In this document: piece after piece, positions 5,816-9,689 of the stretch
How positions within the stretch are numbered: the stretch's first letter is position 1
How the letters are laid out: each line of letters begins with the position of its first letter
From: Candidatus Levybacteria bacterium RIFCSPLOWO2_12_FULL_37_14
GTDB taxonomy: Bacteria > Patescibacteriota > Microgenomatia > Levybacterales > UBA12049
Direction: 5' to 3'
Length of the DNA: 9,689 bases
Assembly (NCBI GenBank): GCA_001782645.1
Contig: MFPH01000017.1
Coordinates: 1-9,689, forward strand
The notes under the pieces: model-generated
Seen by the model: the letters and a program-made list of their open reading frames with translations, nothing else
The model's database searches: none
Told to the model about the DNA's origin: nothing
Position numbers and translations under genes: made by a program

Positions 5816-6052
5816 ATGTATCAGCTAACCGTAGGTCAGTTTAAATCAAAATTTTCGCAAGTTTTGGAAAAGGTGTTGAAAGGTGAAAGCATTGGTATAA
5901 CTTATGGTAAAAGCAAAAAAAAGGTGGCAACGCTGACACCCTATAAAAAAGATAAGTCAAAAAAGATTAAGCTGGGGCTTCTTGAGGGTAAAGCTTCGTT
6001 TAAAATCCACCCTGATTTTAAAATGACAGATGAGGAATTTTTGCAATCGTGA
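5816..6052 (+). CDS. Phd/YefM-family antitoxin
   Basis: A 78-residue protein starting MYQLTVGQFKSKFSQVLEKV, the typical Phd/YefM N-terminal DNA-binding fold (a short strand, then the helix that sets spacing between DNA half-sites). The stretch GESIGITYGKSKKKVATLTPYK completes that domain. The C-terminal part (GKASFKIHPDFKMTDEEFLQS) resembles the toxin-binding tail of antitoxins paired with PIN toxins. ATG 5816 is chosen over the upstream in-frame TTG at 5741 because the promoter and operator occupy 5777-5806. Its TGA (6050-6052) overlaps the toxin's GTG start in the string GTGA, implying translational coupling and the usual antitoxin-first order. It should neutralise the toxin and repress the operon. 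Confidence 0.88.
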   Translation: MYQLTVGQFKSKFSQVLEKVLKGESIGITYGKSKKKVATLTPYKKDKSKKIKLGLLEGKASFKIHPDFKMTDEEFLQS

Positions 6053-6447
6053 ATTACCTTGTTGATACGCATATTCTTCTTTGGTCACTTTTTTCCCCAG
6101 GCAGAATTTCCAAACAGGTGAAAAACGTACTTTCTGAATCTGAAACTACTAAATTTGTCAGCGTTGTAAGTATCTGGGAGATTGCAATAAAATTTTCTCT
6201 AGGAAAATTAGATTTAAATGGTCTTTTGCCTGATTCTCTACCTGCGATTATCAAAAATTCCCGATTTGAAATTTTGGATTTAAATACAGAGACTGCGGCT
6301 ACTTTTTATAAATTACCTAAAATTGGAAATAAAGACCCGTTTGATCGCATGTTAGCATGGCAAGCTATATGTAAGGATTTTTACTTATTGACAAAAGATC
6401 GGAGCTTTGTTAGCTATAAAGACCAGGGTTTAAAAATAGTCTGGTAA
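6049..6447 (+). CDS. PIN-domain toxin (VapC-like ribonuclease)
   Basis: A 132-residue single-domain PIN protein, predicted to be a magnesium-dependent RNase that cleaves RNA when free of its antitoxin. The acidic residues are all present: D6 in the N-terminal VDTH, E44 in SIWEIAIK, D99 in DPFDRMLAWQA (with D96 close by) and D117 in LLTKD. The overall pattern (VDTHILLW ... SIWEIAIKFSLGKL ... DPFDRMLAWQA) fits the VapC-like group commonly paired with Phd-type antitoxins. The start is GTG 6049, overlapping the antitoxin stop by four bases; no other start gives the VDTH strand. The substrate RNA cannot be told from sequence. The module is flanked by direct repeats, which suggests acquisition. Confidence 0.9.
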   Translation: MNYLVDTHILLWSLFSPGRISKQVKNVLSESETTKFVSVVSIWEIAIKFSLGKLDLNGLLPDSLPAIIKNSRFEILDLNTETAATFYKLPKIGNKDPFDRMLAWQAICKDFYLLTKDRSFVSYKDQGLKIVW

Positions 6448-6454
6448 AAATGAG

Positions 6455-6479
6455 CTTGATATAGTTTGGGGAAACTGCT
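6455..6479 (+). repeat. Direct repeat, right copy (overlaps the rpsO promoter)
   Basis: Right-hand partner of 5740-5764, with the 16-bp exact core at 6464-6479. The core is itself palindromic: AGTTT (6463-6467), GGGG, AAACT (6472-6476), so it could be a regulator site or form a small hairpin as well as acting as promoter spacer. Confidence 0.75.
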
Positions 6480-6484
6480 ATAAT
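6456..6484 (+). promoter_or_regulatory. rpsO-pnp promoter, consensus -10 with extended TG
   Basis: TTGATA (6456-6461), a 17-bp spacer and TATAAT (6479-6484) preceded by TG-C (6476-6478). This is the strongest promoter in the window. Predicted transcription starts at about 6490-6492, exactly at the foot of the hairpin element, giving a leader of roughly 107 bases before rpsO. It lies 9 bases beyond the toxin stop codon. Confidence 0.8.
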
Positions 6485-6491
6485 AGCATTT

Positions 6492-6594
6492 AAGTTAAAA
6501 GTTCAAAGTGAAAAGTTAAAAGTTATGGTGTCGCTTCGCGACGTTTAAGAGAATAAAATATACCTCAATTTTGCATTTTGAATTTTTAATTTTT
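6492..6594 (+). repeat. Dispersed inverted repeat, copy 2: long hairpin in the rpsO leader
   Basis: Left arm 6492-6510 (AAGTTAAAAGTTCAAAGTG) pairs with 6574-6592 over 19 consecutive positions in sense RNA: 16 Watson-Crick and three G-U pairs (6494/6590, 6501/6583, 6508/6576). After one mismatch, six more pairs form (6512-6517 with 6567-6572). A small inner stem GTCGC (6530-6534)/GCGAC (6538-6542) caps the loop, and CGCTTCGC (6532-6539) is the reverse complement of GCGAAGCG beside copy 1. The right arm ends five bases before the rpsO ATG, so the fold could limit ribosome access. A regulatory role is inferred. Confidence 0.7.
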
Positions 6595-6598
6595 TATT

Positions 6599-6952
6599 AT
6601 GCCGCTTAGTACAACGTTAAAGAAAAAAGTTATCAAAGAGTTCCAAACAGTTGCGGGAGATACGGGAAGTCCTGAAGTTCAAATTGCGCTTTTGACAACC
6701 AGAATTGACCGATTAACAGAGCATTTAAAGATGCATATTCACGATACTCATTCAAGACGCGGACTGTTGTCAATGATTGCCAAAAGAAGAAGGCTGATTA
6801 ATTTTTTAACAAAAGTTGATAAGAAAAGATCAACTGAGATAGAAAAGAAAATAGGATTCGACAAGAAGCCTCTTGAAAAAACAGAAAAAGTAGAAAAGGT
6901 AGCGAAAGCCGAAAAGGCCGCGAAAGCGAAAAAAACAACGAAAACTAAATAA
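6599..6952 (+). CDS. rpsO: Small ribosomal subunit protein uS15 with basic tail
   Basis: 117 residues; S15 binds the three-way junction of 16S rRNA in the 30S platform. The first 84 or so residues match the family closely: GDTGSPEVQIALLTTRI, LTEHLKMHIHDTHSRRGLL and KRRRLINFL. A Lys/Ala/Glu-rich tail of about 30 residues (KVEKVAKAEKAAKAKKTTKTK region) exceeds the usual length of about 89. ATG 6599 directly follows the repeat and has no Shine-Dalgarno. The stop overlaps the pnp start by one base (TAATG), and rpsO-pnp is a widely conserved operon order. Confidence 0.97.
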   Translation: MPLSTTLKKKVIKEFQTVAGDTGSPEVQIALLTTRIDRLTEHLKMHIHDTHSRRGLLSMIAKRRRLINFLTKVDKKRSTEIEKKIGFDKKPLEKTEKVEKVAKAEKAAKAKKTTKTK

Positions 6953-9312
6953 TGATTAAAAAAAACTCAGCCTCTTTAGAATTGGGTGGCAAAACCTTAA
7001 CTTTAGAAGTAGGACAACTAGCACAGCAGGCAACATCATCGGTCTTAGCAAGGCTTGGGGATACTATGGTTTTGGTAACCGTAGTCATGGGCAAGGAAAG
7101 AACAGACATTGATTATTTCCCTCTGACGGTTGAATATATAGAAAGACTATATGCCGGAGGAAGAATTAAGGGCAGTAGATGGGTGAAAAGAGAAGGACGA
7201 CCTACGGATGACGCTACTCTTACGGCCCGCCTAATAGATCGTTCTGTCAGACCGCTTTTTCCAAAAGAATTCAAAAAAGAAGTGCAAATAATTGCTACAG
7301 TTTTATCGGTAGACGGAGAAAATTCTCCCGATGTTCTGTCTGTTGTAGCAGCTTCGGCTGCTTTAGCTATTTCTCCAATTCCCTGGAAGGGTCCGGTCGG
7401 ATCAGTCCGCATGGGATATGTTCAAGACCAAGAAACCAAGAAAGCTGATTTTATTGTTAATCCGGGAGTTGTAGAGTCCGACCTTTCAGAACTAGATTTA
7501 ATTGTTACGAGTCTTAAAGGTAAAACATTGATGCTCGAAGCGGGAGCGCAGCAAGTTTCGGAAGACATCGTTTTGGAAGGAATCAAAAAAGCACAAATTG
7601 AAAACGATAAAATTATTGCCTTTATTGAAGATTTTGTTGTAGAAATAGGAACCAAAAAAGAAGAAGCTAAATCCAACACTCAATATCAAGAGCTAATTGC
7701 GCTTTTGGAAAAATCCTACAAAACTGAAATTGTCGACATGATCAAAACCAGGGTCAGCAAGGAATCCAATGGTGATGCAAGCGAATTCGTAGATAAAATT
7801 GTTGAAGAGCAAAAAGCCAAAGACGAAGATTTCTCTGGAGACAAGAAAATGATTGAGAAAGCCATTGAATATATTATGTTTAAAGCCCTTAGAGATAGCA
7901 CCTTAAATAAGGGCGTCAGGCCGGATGGAAGAAAGATTGATGAGATAAGACCGATTTCCTGTCAGGTAGGAATTCTTCCCAGAACTCATGGATCGGCAAT
8001 ATTCAATAGGGGAGATACACAAGCTTTGACTATCGCAACTTTGGGTTCGCCCCGCATGGAGCAATTAATAGAATCTGCAGAAGGAGAAGAATCAAAAAGA
8101 TATATTCATCATTACAATATGCCTCCGTATTCTGTCGGTGAAGCCGGAAGAATTGGATTTACTTCGAGAAGGGAAATAGGTCATGGAGCATTGGGCGAAA
8201 GATCAATTATGGCAGTTATTCCGACACAGGCTGAATTTCCTTACACGATTAGAGTTGTTTCGGAGATATTGTCTTCTAACGGTTCTACTTCAATGGCTGC
8301 AACTTGCGGATCAACCCTTGCTTTGATGGATGCAGGAGTGCCGATCAAAAAACCGGTTGCAGGAATTGCCATGGGAATGGTTTCGGATGGGGCTAAATAT
8401 GTAATTTTGACAGATATTTTAGGACTTGAAGATTTTTCAGGCGATATGGATTTTAAAGTTGCAGGAACCGACTCAGGAATTACAGGAATTCAATTGGATG
8501 TAAAAGTCTTGGGAATAACAGAAAATCAAATTAAAGAAGTTTTTGAAAGAGCTAAAAAAGCCAGACTCTTTATTCTTGAGAAAATGATTGCAGTTGCGGG
8601 AACCGGAAAAAAAGCTGTTTCGGAATATGCACCAAAAATAGAGCAAGTTCAGATTGCGGTTGACAAAATTGGAGAAGTAATTGGTCCCGGGGGACGCGTT
8701 ATCAAAAGTATCATTGCTACAACCGGCGCAACTGTTGATGTTGAAGATAGCGGAATAGTCACCATATCGGGAACAGATAAAGACGCAGTTGCCAAAGCTG
8801 TGGAATGGGTTAAGGGCATAGTGCGGGAAGTAAAAGTCGGAGAAATCTTCGAAGAAGCTGAAGTTAAAAGAGTGCTTCCTTTTGGAGCATTTGTTGAGTT
8901 TTTACCCGGTAAAGAAGGGATGGTACACGTTTCTAAGATGGCGGAAGGATTTGTACGAAACCCTCTAGACGTAATTAAGCTCGGACAGAAAGTTAAAGTT
9001 AAGGTCTATGAAATTGACGATCAGGGAAGAACAAATCTGACAATGTTATTTGGTGAAAAGAGCGGTGGAAGTGTTCCGCCAAAAAGAGAAGTTCCTCCTG
9101 TTCCCGCGAATGATGATCAAAGTCAGCCTCCGATAGTTCCGCCCGTAGCAACAACTCCTTCCGAACATCCCTTGTCAAGACAGTTTAGGCGAGAGCGTTT
9201 TTCTCAGGGGATAAACAGAACTCAGGGCAACTGGAGAGACAGAAGAACTCCCGGAGGACAAGCTTTGGGATCAAGACCGGCAGATACCCGCTTCCGCAAA
9301 TCCCACTATTAA
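6952..9312 (+). CDS. pnp: Polyribonucleotide nucleotidyltransferase (PNPase)
   Basis: Phosphorolytic 3'-5' exoribonuclease, normally a trimeric ring and part of the RNA decay machinery; 786 residues. The first RNase PH domain (about 10-140) includes KREGRPTDDATLTARLIDR. A helical linker follows (about 240-310), then the catalytic second RNase PH domain (about 320-550) with SRREIGHGALGERSI and GTDSGITGIQLDVKV, where D516 and K518 match catalytic positions. KH carries IGPGG (577-581), and S1 spans about 629-700 (FGAFVEFLPGKEGMVHVS). The tail of about 80 residues is Pro-rich and then Arg-rich and is unlike the short acidic tail of E. coli PNPase; it may bind RNA or partners. All catalytic elements look intact. 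Translation is likely coupled to rpsO through the TAATG overlap. Confidence 0.97.
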   Translation: MIKKNSASLELGGKTLTLEVGQLAQQATSSVLARLGDTMVLVTVVMGKERTDIDYFPLTVEYIERLYAGGRIKGSRWVKREGRPTDDATLTARLIDRSVRPLFPKEFKKEVQIIATVLSVDGENSPDVLSVVAASAALAISPIPWKGPVGSVRMGYVQDQETKKADFIVNPGVVESDLSELDLIVTSLKGKTLMLEAGAQQVSEDIVLEGIKKAQIENDKIIAFIEDFVVEIGTKKEEAKSNTQYQELIALLEKSYKTEIVDMIKTRVSKESNGDASEFVDKIVEEQKAKDEDFSGDKKMIEKAIEYIMFKALRDSTLNKGVRPDGRKIDEIRPISCQVGILPRTHGSAIFNRGDTQALTIATLGSPRMEQLIESAEGEESKRYIHHYNMPPYSVGEAGRIGFTSRREIGHGALGERSIMAVIPTQAEFPYTIRVVSEILSSNGSTSMAATCGSTLALMDAGVPIKKPVAGIAMGMVSDGAKYVILTDILGLEDFSGDMDFKVAGTDSGITGIQLDVKVLGITENQIKEVFERAKKARLFILEKMIAVAGTGKKAVSEYAPKIEQVQIAVDKIGEVIGPGGRVIKSIIATTGATVDVEDSGIVTISGTDKDAVAKAVEWVKGIVREVKVGEIFEEAEVKRVLPFGAFVEFLPGKEGMVHVSKMAEGFVRNPLDVIKLGQKVKVKVYEIDDQGRTNLTMLFGEKSGGSVPPKREVPPVPANDDQSQPPIVPPVATTPSEHPLSRQFRRERFSQGINRTQGNWRDRRTPGGQALGSRPADTRFRKSHY

Positions 9313-9324
9313 TTTATTATTTTT

Positions 9325-9336
9325 AATTGTACAATT
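9325..9336. promoter_or_regulatory. 12-bp palindrome with candidate -10 upstream of the Lon-like gene
   Basis: AATTGTACAATT is a perfect palindrome in the 34-bp gap after pnp. It contains TACAAT (9330-9335), a five-of-six match to the -10 consensus, 11 bases before ATG 9347; the nusA and antitoxin -10 boxes lie 10 and 9 bases from their ATGs. No convincing -35 box is visible, so promoter function is tentative, and a 12-bp AT-rich palindrome can arise by chance. Confidence 0.35.
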
Positions 9337-9346
9337 TATCTAAGAT

Positions 9347-9689
9347 ATGAATATAGATGTTCCTTTGGAAAGTAAAATAAAAGAAATTGAAGAAAGAATA
9401 AGGGTTGCTTCTTTGCCCGCTGAACTTGCCGAGAAATTGAAAGAAGAAATTAGCGTTTTAAGGTTAAGTCTTAACCCAACGGCCGGCTCAGGGCAGGGAG
9501 GGGCGTTCATGAATTTTGAAAATTTCTCCAATTACGTAAATTACATTCTTTCTTTGCCTTTTAACAAAGTTACCCCCGACGTTTTGGATATCGTCAAAGC
9601 GAAAGAAATCTTGGATAAAAATCATTATGGATTGACAAGCGTTAAAAACGTAATTTTGGAATATCTTTCCTCGCTTATTCTGAATATTA
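9347..9689 (+). CDS. Lon-like AAA+ protein lacking the N-terminal domain (3' end outside window)
   Basis: The frame is open from ATG 9347 to the window end (114 residues seen). The sequence matches the stretch of Lon protease just before its AAA+ module. A charged coiled-coil-like helix (residues 1-41) is followed by NYVNYILSLPFNK, corresponding to the Lon YLDWLLxLPW motif, and then ILDKNHYGLTSVKNVILEYL, corresponding to LDxDHYGLxxVKxRILEYL. An in-frame TAA at 9341-9343 sits two codons before the ATG, so the roughly 200-residue N-terminal substrate domain of standard Lon cannot be part of this reading frame. Walker motifs and the Ser-Lys protease domain would lie beyond the window, so protease activity is unknown. 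Residues 44-52 hold a repeat-derived piece. The sequence just upstream has no Shine-Dalgarno. Confidence 0.82.
   Translation, partial: MNIDVPLESKIKEIEERIRVASLPAELAEKLKEEISVLRLSLNPTAGSGQGGAFMNFENFSNYVNYILSLPFNKVTPDVLDIVKAKEILDKNHYGLTSVKNVILEYLSSLILNI
9479..9498 (+). repeat. In-frame GC-rich repeat piece in the Lon-like gene (SGQ)
   Basis: A GC-rich patch with TCAGGGCAGG (9488-9497) is read as Ser-Gly-Gln, as in nusA and infB. It lies at residues 45-51, in the loop between the coiled-coil helix and the YLxxLLxLPW helix, where Lon homologues tolerate length changes. Confidence 0.5.

Noticed and set aside
5740..6479. Direct repeats considered as att sites of an integrated phage or integrative element
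   Set aside because: The interval holds only the toxin-antitoxin pair, with no integrase, recombinase or tRNA target.
6492..6594. rpsO leader hairpin considered as a classical S15 autoregulatory site
   Set aside because: Its arms are shared with the element before the DHH-like gene, so it is a dispersed repeat rather than an S15-specific mimic of 16S rRNA. Regulation by S15 remains possible but has no specific support.
1..9689. CRISPR arrays, tRNA or rRNA genes, transposases
   Set aside because: No regularly spaced direct repeats, cloverleaf-like segments, rRNA signatures or transposase motifs were seen on either strand.

Overview
The window looks like a chromosomal housekeeping segment from an uncultivated bacterium with an AT-rich, streamlined genome, most likely a member of the Candidate Phyla Radiation (Patescibacteria), perhaps Microgenomates. 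That placement is inference. It rests on compact or divergent core proteins, few Shine-Dalgarno sites, and short GC-rich repeats embedded in frame in several proteins (Ser-Gly-Gln type), a pattern I associate with CPR genomes but cannot verify here. All supported genes are on the + strand, and no gene-free stretch exceeds 300 bases.

Layout: (1) 3-1139, the 3' part of a ClpA/B/C-type AAA+ unfoldase. (2) 1175-2392 nusA and 2426-3964 infB, a transcription/translation block with a good promoter so close to the nusA ATG that the mRNA would be nearly leaderless. (3) 4045-5022, a DHH-fold protein resembling NrnA that has lost the DHH signature, followed 8 bp later by an unrecognised 228-residue protein (5031-5717). 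(4) 5816-6447, a Phd/YefM antitoxin and PIN-domain toxin with a near-consensus promoter and a perfect 17-bp palindromic operator. (5) 6599-9312 rpsO and pnp, overlapping by 1 bp, behind a strong promoter and a 5' leader folded by a long hairpin. (6) 9347 to the window end, the start of a Lon-like AAA+ protein with no N-terminal substrate-binding domain.

The most notable non-coding signals are these. First, the toxin-antitoxin module lies between two copies of a 25-bp sequence (22/25 identical, 16-bp exact core). The downstream copy is the working rpsO promoter and the upstream copy is the same promoter lacking its -10, which suggests the module was inserted into the rpsO promoter. Second, a dispersed A/T-rich inverted repeat occurs upstream of both the DHH-like gene and rpsO. 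Its stem is complete only in sense-strand RNA, because every G in the left arm faces U. Third, GC-rich repeat pieces lie in frame inside NusA (two), IF2, the DHH-like protein and Lon. Fourth, leaderless promoter geometry recurs.

Functionally, the window combines transcription elongation/antitermination (NusA), translation initiation (IF2, S15), RNA decay (PNPase) and protein quality control (Clp, Lon). The toxin-antitoxin pair sits as an apparent late arrival between two housekeeping blocks.
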